From NCBI GenBank assembly GCA_045534445.1, contig JAZSJQ010000036.1, positions 1 to 30,928 of the forward strand: a DNA stretch of 30,928 nucleotides, written 5' to 3'. Below the pieces are notes generated by a model. It was not told the origin of the DNA. It saw nothing but the letters and a program-made list of their open reading frames with translations, and did no database searches. Below, piece by piece: positions 1 to 7,480 of the stretch; position 1 is the first letter of the stretch; the number at the start of each line of letters is the position of its first letter. Both the position numbers and the translations under genes were made by a program. The stretch comes from JAISGQ01 sp045534445. Lineage in GTDB: Bacteria > Bacillota > Clostridia > Oscillospirales > Acutalibacteraceae.

Positions 1-3
1 GAT

Positions 4-48
4 TTCAAAGGCAGAGCCTTTGAACAGGGGGTTGGGGATTGCATCCCC
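4..48. other. Two tandem small hairpins at the window edge
   Basis: A 9-bp stem (4-12 with 16-24, 3-nt loop) is followed by a 6-bp stem (34-39 with 43-48, 3-nt loop). Both lie just ahead of the terminator at 66-92. They probably belong to the 3' end of a gene or RNA that starts outside the window. No coding frame that I can recognise covers them. Confidence 0.4.
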
Positions 49-65
49 GACTGACAATACTTCAT

Positions 66-92
66 ACACCCACGGCAATTTGCCGTGGGTGT
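66..92 (+). terminator. Rho-independent terminator upstream of spoIIIAA
   Basis: A perfect 12-bp GC-rich stem (66-77 with 81-92) has a 3-nt loop and is followed by a T-rich stretch. It would end transcription entering from the left and separate that unit from the spoIIIA operon. Confidence 0.75.
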
Positions 93-151
93 TATTTTTA
101 TGTCATATGGCTGCAGACTCGTCCATATACATTTCCCAAGGAGTGAACATA

Positions 152-1153
152 ATGGACAAAACCTATCCCTTTGAAGAGGCGTTACGCTCACTGCCTCCGA
201 AAATATATAATATGCTTTATTCGCTGGATGATCAAACAAAAGCGAATGTTCAGGAAATACGCCTGAGAGCAGAAAGCAAGATAACACTGAGAAAAAACAA
301 CGAACTATGTACTCTTGAGCATCTACCTAAAATGACCGCCGCAGACATAAAAGAAGCCTTTGAGAGTATGTGCGGCTATTCGGTTTATGCACATCAGAAC
401 AGTGTAGCAAAGGGTTACATAACAGTGCAGGGCGGACACAGAGCAGGGGTATGCGGAACTGCGGTGATAAACGGTGGACAGGTCACAATGCTCCGTGACA
501 TATCGGCAATAAACCTGCGGATAGCCCGTGAATTTGCCGGATGTTCATCGGTGCTTTTTTCGTCACTTGAGTATTCAGAGCCCTGCGGAATACTCATTGC
601 AGGTGCGCCTATGAGCGGTAAGACAACACTGCTTCGTGACATAGCGTCCTCACTGTCAAACGGACTTATCGGCAGACGTTATGCAGTATCGGTGCTTGAC
701 GAGCGCGGTGAACTGGCGGCGGTGCTTGAGGGTACGCCACAGTATAAAAGCATAAGAAGCTGTGATGTTCTCAGCGGCTATCCGAAGGGAGAAGCCATAG
801 CGCTGGCAGTGCGCAGTATGTCCCCGGAAATAATAGTCTGCGATGAAATAGGAACAAAGGCAGAGGCTGAAGCAATAAAAGAAACCCTCAATGCAGGAGT
901 GAAGGTAATTGCAAGCATTCATGCAGGCAGTGAGAAAGAGATATTCAGCCGCCCTGCAACAAGAAAACTGATCGAAACGGGAGCATTCAGATATATTGCC
1001 CTGCTTTCTGCAGTTCCGCTTGGGATAGAAAAAGTGATAGATACGGAGGAATTGGAAAATGAAGCTTGTGACCTGCGGACTTATTATGCTGGCATCGATT
1101 CTTATAGGAAGCGGATTGCGCAGAGATATAAAGAACAGGTGCGAATCGCTTGA
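152..1153 (+). CDS. spoIIIAA: Stage III sporulation protein AA (SpoIIIAA), ATPase
   Basis: Cytoplasmic secretion-type ATPase that energises the SpoIIIA-SpoIIQ channel between mother cell and forespore after engulfment. I chose the ATG at 152 (333 aa) because an AAGGAG ribosome site lies 8 nt upstream and the protein then begins like family members (MDKTYPFEEALRSLP); the frame is open further upstream. Walker A GAPMSGKTTLL is at about residue 151, and the Walker B-like segment IIVCDEIG follows about 75 residues later. It is the first gene of the complete spoIIIAA-AH operon. Its C-terminus overlaps spoIIIAB by 95 nt, far more than the 1-4 nt joints elsewhere in the operon. It is slightly longer than the roughly 307 aa B. 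subtilis protein. Mother-cell sigma-E control is expected from the family, but I could not place a convincing promoter. Confidence 0.96.
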   Translation: MDKTYPFEEALRSLPPKIYNMLYSLDDQTKANVQEIRLRAESKITLRKNNELCTLEHLPKMTAADIKEAFESMCGYSVYAHQNSVAKGYITVQGGHRAGVCGTAVINGGQVTMLRDISAINLRIAREFAGCSSVLFSSLEYSEPCGILIAGAPMSGKTTLLRDIASSLSNGLIGRRYAVSVLDERGELAAVLEGTPQYKSIRSCDVLSGYPKGEAIALAVRSMSPEIIVCDEIGTKAEAEAIKETLNAGVKVIASIHAGSEKEIFSRPATRKLIETGAFRYIALLSAVPLGIEKVIDTEELENEACDLRTYYAGIDSYRKRIAQRYKEQVRIA

Positions 1154-1553
1154 AGCGCTGAATCAGATATGTACGCAATTGAGAAACGAAATATCCTTCA
1201 GGGCACCGCCCATAGCTGAGCTTACGGCAAAACACGCCCAAGAGGGCAAATGCGCGTCCTTATTCAGAGCAGTTACCGAAAATATGGGCAAAGGCTTTAA
1301 AGAAGCATGGAAAACAAGCGCAGAAAAATGGTCGAAGGAATCGGGTCTTAAAAAAGAAGAAGCAGATACGGTGCTAATGCTCAGAAACTTGGGAAGTACG
1401 GACATAGAAGGAGAAAAATGTCTGCTGAGCGAAGTGTCGGAAAGGCTCAGCGAGCAGACAGAAAATGCCGGAAGAGAGCTTTCTTCAGAAGGAAAAATGC
1501 TGTTCTCCTGCGCAGTTCTCGGAGGACTTGCACTGGTGATATTAATAATATAA
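1059..1553 (+). CDS. spoIIIAB: Stage III sporulation protein AB (SpoIIIAB)
   Basis: A 164-aa membrane protein of the SpoIIIA complex, resembling GspF/T2SS platform proteins. It has an N-terminal membrane helix (MKLVTCGLIMLASILIGSG), a central helical region and a C-terminal hydrophobic segment ending ALVILII, the typical two-helix layout. B. subtilis SpoIIIAB is about 171 aa. The start at 1059 has a GGAGGA site about 8 nt upstream, which lies inside spoIIIAA. Translation therefore initiates within the upstream gene. Confidence 0.93.
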   Translation: MKLVTCGLIMLASILIGSGLRRDIKNRCESLEALNQICTQLRNEISFRAPPIAELTAKHAQEGKCASLFRAVTENMGKGFKEAWKTSAEKWSKESGLKKEEADTVLMLRNLGSTDIEGEKCLLSEVSERLSEQTENAGRELSSEGKMLFSCAVLGGLALVILII

Positions 1554-1573
1554 AATATAAAAGGAAGTATTTT

Positions 1574-1768
1574 ATGGATATCGATCTCATTTTCAAAATT
1601 GCCGCAGTCGGAATAATAGTCGCAGTGCTTAATCAGGTGCTTATACGGGCTGGCAGAGAGGAGCAGGCAACCATGACCACTATTGCAGGGATAGTCGTGG
1701 TGCTGACTATCATAGTGCAGGAGATAAGCACGCTTTTTGATACAGTCAAATCGGTGTTCGGCTTATGA
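1574..1768 (+). CDS. spoIIIAC: Stage III sporulation protein AC (SpoIIIAC)
   Basis: A 64-aa integral membrane protein with two hydrophobic helices (about residues 6-24 and 33-50). The family is normally 65-68 aa. The frame is open further upstream, but the ATG at 1574 follows an AAGGAAG ribosome site at 1561-1567 and gives the family N-terminus MDIDLIFKIA. The stop overlaps the spoIIIAD start by ATGA (4 nt), so the two are translationally coupled. The role is as a membrane component of the mother-cell half of the feeding-tube channel. Confidence 0.93.
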   Translation: MDIDLIFKIAAVGIIVAVLNQVLIRAGREEQATMTTIAGIVVVLTIIVQEISTLFDTVKSVFGL

Positions 1769-2151
1769 ACGCGGTTACAATTGCAGGAGCGGCAGTGGTC
1801 ATATGTCTGCTGGCAGTAACGGTGCGGCAGGTGCGTCCCGAATTTTCAACCGCACTTCTCATAATTGCAGGCTGTGCTGTGGCGGCGGCAGTACTGACCG
1901 CCGTTGTCCCTATATTGACAGAGCTTAGAACACTTGCTTCAGAGCATGGACTAAGCAATGGCTTTACCATAGTGCTTAAAACTATCGGCATATGTTTTGT
2001 TACGCAGACAGCGGCAGATATCTGCCGTGATGCTGCCTGCACATCTCTTGCATCAAAAATAGAAACGGCAGGAAAAATAGCTGTGCTTGTGGTGGTGTTT
2101 CCGCTTTTCAGAACACTTCTCGACACAGCAACAGGAATAATGAACGGATAA
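1765..2151 (+). CDS. spoIIIAD: Stage III sporulation protein AD (SpoIIIAD)
   Basis: A 128-aa multi-helix membrane protein homologous in part to SpoIIIAC. Hydrophobic segments run through residues 5-20, 29-50, 68-85 and 103-118. It starts inside the spoIIIAC stop (ATGA) and its TAA overlaps the spoIIIAE ATG by one base. It is part of the SpoIIIA export/feeding complex. Confidence 0.93.
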   Translation: MNAVTIAGAAVVICLLAVTVRQVRPEFSTALLIIAGCAVAAAVLTAVVPILTELRTLASEHGLSNGFTIVLKTIGICFVTQTAADICRDAACTSLASKIETAGKIAVLVVVFPLFRTLLDTATGIMNG

Positions 2152-3287
2152 TGAAGAAGATATTAGCAGCTATATTGATAATTACCTCCGCCATGGTTGC
2201 CGCACCTGCGGTCTCAGCGGCGGAATATGCAGGCTATGATGAACTTTTTGAGGAGAGCGGTGCCGCAGAGCTCACGGAATATTTACCCGAAGAAACGACA
2301 GATGCGCTGGAAGATGCAGGTATAATGTCAGCCTCGGAAGAATACATGGCAAATATTGATATCGCCGGGGTTCTGGACTCTGTAATGAAAACAGCGGCAA
2401 AAGAAAGCAACACTCCGCTGAAAGCAGGATTGTCTGTAATTGCCGCCATATTGCTGACAGCAATGCTCGGCGGTCTGAAAGATTCTCTGGCGGAAGGAAA
2501 AACCGCGCAGGCGGCACACATTGCAGTTTCCGTATTCGCCGCAATGACAATACTGTCTCCTCTGCTTGCATATTTTAACGATGTGATAAAGACCATCGAA
2601 AGCGCAAACTCATTTGAAAGAGGCTTTATCCCTGTATTTGCGGCAGTGCTGGCGGCATCGGGGCAGACTCTGACTGCGGCAGGCAGTGCATCGGCAATAT
2701 TGGCGGTATCAGAGATCGCATCGGGCGTTCTTTGCGGTACGGTGGTACCCTTCGTTCGTATACTCACAGCGGTTTCGGGCGTGTCTGCAGTTGCACCGGA
2801 CCTTAATACAGATTCAGCGGCTGCCTTTGCGGAAAAATGCGTCAAGTGGCTTCTCGGAATACTTGCAACGGTGCTGGTCGCGTCGCTGACCATATCGGGA
2901 ATGGTGACAGCGGCGGCAGATACGGTTGCAGGAAAGACGGTGAAGTTCGTTGTGTCGGGCTCAGTGCCCATAATAGGCGGTGCTGTGGGAGATGCTCTTG
3001 CATCGGTAAAGAGCTGTATTTCACTGCTGAAAACATCGGTGGGTGCTTTTGGAATAATAGCCTGCGGCTTTATTTTCCTGCCGGTGATAATCAGAGGAAT
3101 ACTGTGGCGGCTGGTTCTTGAATTGTGCTCAGTTGTATCAGAACTCTTTTCAGCAGGAGCAGTATCAAAGCTTATGAAATCACTGTCAGGGGCAGTTGGA
3201 ATGCTCATATCGATCTGCATACTCATGGTTTTATTGCTTACTGTTTCGGCTGCAGCAGTGCTTATAGCAGGAAAGGGAGGTGTGTAA
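2151..3287 (+). CDS. spoIIIAE: Stage III sporulation protein AE (SpoIIIAE)
   Basis: A 378-aa polytopic membrane protein, the largest membrane subunit of the SpoIIIA complex. It begins with a signal-peptide-like segment (residues 1-23, ending VSAAEYAG). An acidic extracytoplasmic stretch (about 24-85) follows, then a C-terminal two thirds with several long Ala/Ile/Val-rich helices. The length fits the family (B. subtilis about 399 aa). The ATG overlaps the spoIIIAD stop by one base, and spoIIIAF begins directly after its stop. Confidence 0.94.
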   Translation: MKKILAAILIITSAMVAAPAVSAAEYAGYDELFEESGAAELTEYLPEETTDALEDAGIMSASEEYMANIDIAGVLDSVMKTAAKESNTPLKAGLSVIAAILLTAMLGGLKDSLAEGKTAQAAHIAVSVFAAMTILSPLLAYFNDVIKTIESANSFERGFIPVFAAVLAASGQTLTAAGSASAILAVSEIASGVLCGTVVPFVRILTAVSGVSAVAPDLNTDSAAAFAEKCVKWLLGILATVLVASLTISGMVTAAADTVAGKTVKFVVSGSVPIIGGAVGDALASVKSCISLLKTSVGAFGIIACGFIFLPVIIRGILWRLVLELCSVVSELFSAGAVSKLMKSLSGAVGMLISICILMVLLLTVSAAAVLIAGKGGV

Positions 3288-3764
3288 ATGGAAGGGATAA
3301 AAGAGGCGGCAGTGTGCATATGTGTGTGTTGTGTGCTTTGCGGTGCGCTTAAAATGCTGGTTCCTTCAACTCCCTTTGACAAGCTGATAAAGCTTGCGAT
3401 AGGTGCGTTTCTGCTATGTTCGGCAGTAGTACCGATACAGAAAGCGGTAAAGGAGATAAACTCCCCGAAAATAACCCTTGCGGCAGTAGAAAGGAATGAA
3501 AGGATGGAGGAAGCGGTGATAGACTTTTCAAGCAGTATGCTTGAAAACATAGTGAGCGGTCAGATAGAGAGCGCACTTTTATCGGAAAATGTAAAACCTG
3601 AGGATATTAAGATATTCATGGATATATTGCAGGACGGGAGCATATCTATATCTCAGGCGGAGGTTATATTGTCTCCTGAGGAATATAAGAATCGCGATGC
3701 CCTCTCACGCACGGTGTATTCACGAACAGGAGTAAATGTAAAGTTTATAACGGAGGAAGAGTGA
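3288..3764 (+). CDS. spoIIIAF: Stage III sporulation protein AF (SpoIIIAF)
   Basis: A 158-aa protein with two N-terminal membrane helices (about residues 4-22 and 32-47) and a soluble domain (about 60-158). In this family that domain has a ring-building-motif fold and sits in the intermembrane space. It starts immediately after spoIIIAE with a GGGAGG ribosome site located in the end of spoIIIAE. Confidence 0.92.
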   Translation: MEGIKEAAVCICVCCVLCGALKMLVPSTPFDKLIKLAIGAFLLCSAVVPIQKAVKEINSPKITLAAVERNERMEEAVIDFSSSMLENIVSGQIESALLSENVKPEDIKIFMDILQDGSISISQAEVILSPEEYKNRDALSRTVYSRTGVNVKFITEEE

Positions 3765-4327
3765 TGGATGGAATAAAAGAAAAGCTTTCAGAACTGATAA
3801 AAAAGGAGAACCGTGCAAAGCTCATAACGGTTATCGGCATTGTGATACTTGCGATGATACTTCTGTCCGAGACAGGCTCAGCCTGCGAAAAAAAGGAAAG
3901 TACACCAATAAATACGGTATTTGACTGTGAGGCATATTCAGCTTCTGTGGAAGCGCGCCTTTGTGAAATGGTAGGCTCTATAGACGGTGCAGGCAGAGTG
4001 AAGGTGCTTGTAACTCTTCAGAACAGCGAGGAGTACATATATGCAAGTGACTCGAAGCAGAACAGTGACTCATCTGAAAATCACGACACAGACGGCAGTG
4101 TCAGCTCTGATATAAGAAACGACAGTGAGGAATCGGTGATAATCGTTGACGGTGAAAACGGGCGGGAGGCACTTGTGCGAACCATGCTTTTGCCGACAGT
4201 TGGCGGAGTTGTGGTAGTCTGTGACGGAGCAGACGACGAAAAGGTGCGCGAAAGAATAACCGAAGCAGTAACCACCGCCCTGGGAATACCCTCAAGGCGT
4301 GTATATGTAACAAAACTAACGAATTGA
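3764..4327 (+). CDS. spoIIIAG: Stage III sporulation protein AG (SpoIIIAG)
   Basis: A single-pass protein with a membrane helix at about residues 19-35 (ITVIGIVILAMILL) followed by an extracytoplasmic domain. Family members form a large multimeric ring between the two spore membranes. A GTG at 3761 is also possible. I prefer the ATG at 3764 because it lies 6 nt from the GGAGGA at 3752-3757 and overlaps the spoIIIAF stop by one base. A Ser/Asp/Asn-rich insert (about residues 88-125) lies inside the predicted ring domain, and the C-terminal part (VRTMLLPTVGGVVVVCDGAD) is the conserved segment. Confidence 0.93.
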   Translation: MDGIKEKLSELIKKENRAKLITVIGIVILAMILLSETGSACEKKESTPINTVFDCEAYSASVEARLCEMVGSIDGAGRVKVLVTLQNSEEYIYASDSKQNSDSSENHDTDGSVSSDIRNDSEESVIIVDGENGREALVRTMLLPTVGGVVVVCDGADDEKVRERITEAVTTALGIPSRRVYVTKLTN

Positions 4328-4343
4328 CAGGAGGAAACAGAAA

Positions 4344-4925
4344 ATGATCAAAAACAGAAAAAGAGGAATACTTATCGCAGGACTTGTGCTGGCGCTTGGT
4401 ACGGCAGTGTATCTCAACTGGCAGTTTGCCCCCAGTGAGGATTATGTGCAGTCGGGTCAGCCTGTGTCCGATGAAGCGATGCTCGGAGAAGCTCTGCTTG
4501 TTTCCGCACCGGGAACAGAGAATAAATCTGACAGCGATGCAGTGAAGGTATCTGCAGAGGAGAACTATTTTACAATGGCATACAGCCAGCGCGAAAACGC
4601 AAGAGAAGAATCCCTTGCACTTCTTGAGGACGTAATCAGCGATGCATCGAAGAGCAGTGCGGATAAGACCGCAGCGGTCAATAAAAGCACCGAGATCGCT
4701 TCACAGATCCAGACAGAGAATGCTATCGAGACTCTCATAAAGGCAAAAGGCTTTGATGACTGCATTGCAATAGTGGGGGCTTCTCAGGCGAGTATTATAG
4801 TAAGCAATACCATGGAGCTCACATCTTCAGAGGTCTCAATGATAACTGACATTGTAATGACACAGACGGCACTGCCTGCATCTGCCATCAGTATTATCCA
4901 GCCTAATCTTGAAAACAGAGCATAA
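4344..4925 (+). CDS. spoIIIAH: Stage III sporulation protein AH (SpoIIIAH)
   Basis: A 193-aa last gene of the operon. It has an N-terminal membrane helix (about residues 8-25, GILIAGLVLALGTAVYLNW), a Ser/Glu/Asp-rich linker, and a C-terminal domain with the YscJ/FliF-like ring fold of this family (around IETLIKAKGFDDCIAIVG). By family knowledge it binds forespore SpoIIQ across the intermembrane space. An AGGAGG ribosome site lies 7-8 nt upstream, and the 16-nt gap from spoIIIAG indicates co-transcription. The stop codon lies within the palindromic terminator. Confidence 0.95.
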   Translation: MIKNRKRGILIAGLVLALGTAVYLNWQFAPSEDYVQSGQPVSDEAMLGEALLVSAPGTENKSDSDAVKVSAEENYFTMAYSQRENAREESLALLEDVISDASKSSADKTAAVNKSTEIASQIQTENAIETLIKAKGFDDCIAIVGASQASIIVSNTMELTSSEVSMITDIVMTQTALPASAISIIQPNLENRA

Positions 4926-4967
4926 TAAAAGTGAAGCCTCTCATATGAGAGGCTTCACTTTTATTAT
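4922..4967. terminator. Bidirectional terminator: 46-bp perfect palindrome
   Basis: Two 23-nt arms (4922-4944 and 4945-4967) are perfect reverse complements, with GC-rich centres and A/T-rich flanks on both sides. It lies between the convergent spoIIIAH and rRNA methyltransferase genes and contains both of their stop codons. Confidence 0.85.
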
Positions 4968-6310
4968 CTCAATGTTCTTAATCCTTTAGGATAGCGATTT
5001 TTAAGTCTGCCGCCCGAGACCTTGCCAAAGCCCGTGACAATGCCGTCACAGCAGACGGCAGTAAAGCCGTTTTCTCCGTTGCAGGGTATCTCTTCACCGT
5101 GGAGAAAAGCGGAAAGCTCAGGGCTGTCGGGAGCGAGATCGATATATCTTCTGCAATCATTCATGCGTGCAGCCATAAACAGACCGTGTGCAGGCTCAAT
5201 GCGATTGTTCTTGATTTCACCAACAGGAACACCTGCCCGAAGAACACCGTCAAGGGGGATATCAGGCATATTACAGGGGAGCAGATATCCGTAATTACCG
5301 TAAACGGCAAAGGTGCCGTAAGGACTACCGGAAAAACAACCCTCATAAAGCTGACGGAGCATTTTTATCTGCGGTGTTTCCTTTATGCATGGCGTATAAG
5401 GCTCGTTTTCCGAAAGCTCTCCGTTTTTGCGAAGCCTTGCCACAAAATGCCCTTCGCCGCCGTCCTGCGGATATATTCGCCTTGTAAGAGACAGATCGTA
5501 TTTGTCACTCAGGTCAAGACCGCACCGACCAAATTGGTCGGGTATTTCCTCAAGGGAAAACTCAGGGTGACGGTCAAGAAAAGCAATGATATTCAGCTCG
5601 TCCTCTTCAGGGGCAAAAGTACAGGTGGAATAAACCAGTACACCGCCGTCCTTGAGGCATTCCGCGGCAGAATCGAGGATCTCTGCCTGCCTTACCGCAC
5701 AGGCGGAGACATTCTCAGGTGACCAATCACGGACAGCATTCTCCTCTTTTCTGAACATTCCCTCGCCGGAGCATGGAGCATCAACCAGAACACGATCAAA
5801 GACCGCGCCTGTCCTTGCTGCCAGCGCATCAGGGCGCATGGACGAAACAACAGCATTTCGAATGCCGCATCTTTCGATATTGGAAATCAGGACATTTGCC
5901 CTGCTGCGAACATATTCATTGCTCCAAAGACAGCCTTCGCCTTGGAGCCGAGCGGCTATCTGAGTGGACTTGCCTCCGGGGGCGGCACACATATCCAAAA
6001 TATATTCGCCCCTCTGAGGATCAAGAGCAGTGACGGCACTCATGGCACTGGGCTCCTGAGAGTAGAAAGCACCTGCATGATGATAGGGGGAAGAGCCTGA
6101 TTTTTCATCGGACAGAACCCTGAAGCCTTCTTTTGCAAAAGGAACGGCTTCAAGCTCAAAGCCGATCGAATGAGCCTTTTCAATAGCCATTTTAAGAGTG
6201 TTTACACGAAGACCTCTTGAATGGGGAAGCTCGTATTGAGCGGCGAAAATGTCATATTCATTGCCAAGGAGACTTTTCATTCTGTTTTTAAAATCAACAG
6301 GGAGATGCAC
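4964..6310 (-). CDS. RsmF/RsmB-type 16S rRNA m5C methyltransferase
   Basis: A 448-aa SAM-dependent RNA cytosine-5 methyltransferase of the NOL1/NOP2/Sun family. The SAM-binding motif DMCAAPGGKS is at about residues 106-115, the motif with the catalytic-cycle cysteine DAPCSGEGMF at 177-186, and the second cysteine motif STCTF at 228-232. The C-terminal third (about 300-448) is the RsmF-like accessory RNA-binding region found in Firmicute homologues. The N-terminus (MHLPVDFKNRMKSLLG) matches the family if the GTG at 6310 is the start, although no good ribosome site precedes it. It is convergent with spoIIIAH and probably a single-gene unit. Confidence 0.92.
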   Translation of the reverse strand: MHLPVDFKNRMKSLLGNEYDIFAAQYELPHSRGLRVNTLKMAIEKAHSIGFELEAVPFAKEGFRVLSDEKSGSSPYHHAGAFYSQEPSAMSAVTALDPQRGEYILDMCAAPGGKSTQIAARLQGEGCLWSNEYVRSRANVLISNIERCGIRNAVVSSMRPDALAARTGAVFDRVLVDAPCSGEGMFRKEENAVRDWSPENVSACAVRQAEILDSAAECLKDGGVLVYSTCTFAPEEDELNIIAFLDRHPEFSLEEIPDQFGRCGLDLSDKYDLSLTRRIYPQDGGEGHFVARLRKNGELSENEPYTPCIKETPQIKMLRQLYEGCFSGSPYGTFAVYGNYGYLLPCNMPDIPLDGVLRAGVPVGEIKNNRIEPAHGLFMAARMNDCRRYIDLAPDSPELSAFLHGEEIPCNGENGFTAVCCDGIVTGFGKVSGGRLKNRYPKGLRTLR

Positions 6311-6330
6311 TTTTTAAAACCACACTTTTT

Positions 6331-6360
6331 GAATATTAGATATCGTTCAGTGCAATAATA
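6331..6360 (+). promoter_or_regulatory. Putative sigma-G/sigma-F promoter
   Basis: GAATA (6331-6335) matches the forespore -35 pattern GHATR. It is followed by 18 nt and AATAATA (6354-6360), 6 of 7 bases of the -10 pattern CATWMTA. It sits directly ahead of the Asn/Gln-rich mini-gene. An 8-bp hairpin (6346-6353 with 6361-6368) overlaps the -10. The implied RNA leader is short (about 16 nt). Confidence 0.45.
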
Positions 6361-6382
6361 GCACTGAAAGGGGGTGTCCTTC

Positions 6383-6508
6383 ATGTCCAACCAGAAGAAC
6401 AACCAGCAGAATAACAACAGCCAGAATAACAGCCAGAACAACAATCAGAACCAGCAGAATAACAACAGCCAGAACAGAAGCGAGCAGAACAAGAAGAATA
6501 ACTACTAA
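6383..6508 (+). CDS. 41-aa Asn/Gln-rich mini-protein, gamma-SASP-like?
   Basis: Reading from the ATG at 6383 gives a 41-residue protein made almost only of Asn, Gln, Ser and Lys (starts MSNQKNNQQNNNSQN, ends EQNKKNNY). It has a strong AAAGGGGG ribosome site 8 nt upstream, a forespore-type promoter and a terminator right after the stop, all on the same strand. Gamma-type small acid-soluble spore proteins of Bacillus are also short and Asn/Gln-rich. The TEFASE-type protease site of that family is absent here, so the assignment is only an inference. I do not recognise a named family. The match of signals on both sides argues that the gene is real. Confidence 0.65.
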   Translation: MSNQKNNQQNNNSQNNSQNNNQNQQNNNSQNRSEQNKKNNY

Positions 6509-6518
6509 GCTTCTCCAA

Positions 6519-6543
6519 AACCCCGATGCATTGCATCGGGGTT
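6519..6543. terminator. Bidirectional terminator after the mini-gene
   Basis: Two 12-nt complementary arms (6519-6530 and 6532-6543) flank a single centre base, with A-rich and T-rich flanks. It serves the mini-gene on + and the GNAT gene on -, which converge here. Confidence 0.75.
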
Positions 6544-6549
6544 ATAATT

Positions 6550-6987
6550 TTACAGCTTTTTCCTGAAATTCAGCTGTTGCTTGTTTTGAACATATCCGCA
6601 TCTTTTATAAAATTCATGAGCCTCTGTTCTCTCGGCACCTGAAACCAGACGTATACTATCGGCACCTGCAGCGGCAGCCCACTCTTCGACCTTCTTAAGA
6701 AGCGCGCGCCCCACACCGCACTGCCTGTAATCGGAGGCTACAGCAATGCCCATGATATTCTTCATGTGAGGGGCATAGATAAGGTCATAGTCATTTGCGT
6801 GAATATACCCGATGACATTGCCGTTTGTTTCAGCGACAAATATTTTATCCTTGCCTGAATGTAAAAGTAAGAGCAGCTTTTCTTCTGTCTGCTCAACGCT
6901 GAAGTCATATCCCATCTCGTCACGATTAAGCCGCGATATAGCTTCCGCATCGGATAATGTACATTCTCTTATTGTAAAAGGAAACAT
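6550..6987 (-). CDS. GNAT-family N-acetyltransferase
   Basis: A 145-aa complete GNAT domain. The beta4/alpha3 acetyl-CoA-binding stretch IAVASDYRQCGVGRALL matches the family pattern (V..(Y/R)R..G.G..L), and the C-terminal AHEFYKRCGYV is the conserved alpha4/beta6 end. The substrate cannot be told from sequence. The ATG at 6987 has an AGGAGG site 7 nt upstream. It is the last gene of a three-gene minus-strand operon, 27 nt after a small membrane protein. Confidence 0.88.
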   Translation of the reverse strand: MFPFTIRECTLSDAEAISRLNRDEMGYDFSVEQTEEKLLLLLHSGKDKIFVAETNGNVIGYIHANDYDLIYAPHMKNIMGIAVASDYRQCGVGRALLKKVEEWAAAAGADSIRLVSGAERTEAHEFYKRCGYVQNKQQLNFRKKL

Positions 6988-7014
6988 GGATTTTGCCTCC
7001 TGTGGTAATAATTA

Positions 7015-7461
7015 TCAAATGTTTTCGGCGCTTTCACTGTTGCTGTTTTCAGCGAGAAATCTGTTTATAGCAGAATGAAGATATTCGTCTGTAGGTGTTT
7101 GGATAGTAAGTGCGATACCAAGGGCGACAAAGGAAAGAATCAGAGAAACCGCAAGCAAAACGCAGATTAAAATATTTTCGTTTGTGGAGGTGTCTTTATC
7201 TCCAAAAAATATAATTATAAATGCGAAAATCAGAAAAGCAAAAAACAGTAATACAAAGGAGATAACCAAACGCAGATAGTACTCTTTTTTATAGAAATAC
7301 AGAGAATCTCCATTTTTTGCGTTTCTGAAATCCTGAATTGCATAACGACCAAGTGAAAGTCGTAAATCGGAGAAAGCTTTCCTGTATTCTTTTGAATCTT
7401 CGGGCAGTGACTTCAATTTATTGATATCAACCTGATGATGTAATAACTGATCGTAAAGCAT
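7015..7461 (-). CDS. Small two-helix membrane protein, function unknown
   Basis: A 148-aa protein with a charged N-terminal cytoplasmic part (about residues 1-65), two strong membrane helices (about 66-87 and 97-120), a polar turn between them (GDKDTSTNE), and a short polar C-terminal tail. An AAGGAGG site lies 8 nt before the ATG. It follows the neighbouring two-helix protein by 19 nt. The two have the same architecture (N-domain, helix pair, tail) and probably act together. I recognise no family. Confidence 0.75.
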   Translation of the reverse strand: MLYDQLLHHQVDINKLKSLPEDSKEYRKAFSDLRLSLGRYAIQDFRNAKNGDSLYFYKKEYYLRLVISFVLLFFAFLIFAFIIIFFGDKDTSTNENILICVLLAVSLILSFVALGIALTIQTPTDEYLHSAINRFLAENSNSESAENI

Positions 7462-7480
7462 TGCAGATGCCTCCTTATGA

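Noticed and set aside
103..133. Sigma-E-like promoter (ATATG, then TATACATT) ahead of spoIIIAA
   Set aside because: The spacing is 16 nt, and the implied start site (about 140) falls inside the ribosome site, so it could not give a translatable leader.
2234..3550. 438-codon open frame on the minus strand
   Set aside because: It is antisense to spoIIIAE/AF, has Ser/Thr/Ala-rich composition typical of a shadow frame, and no ribosome site.
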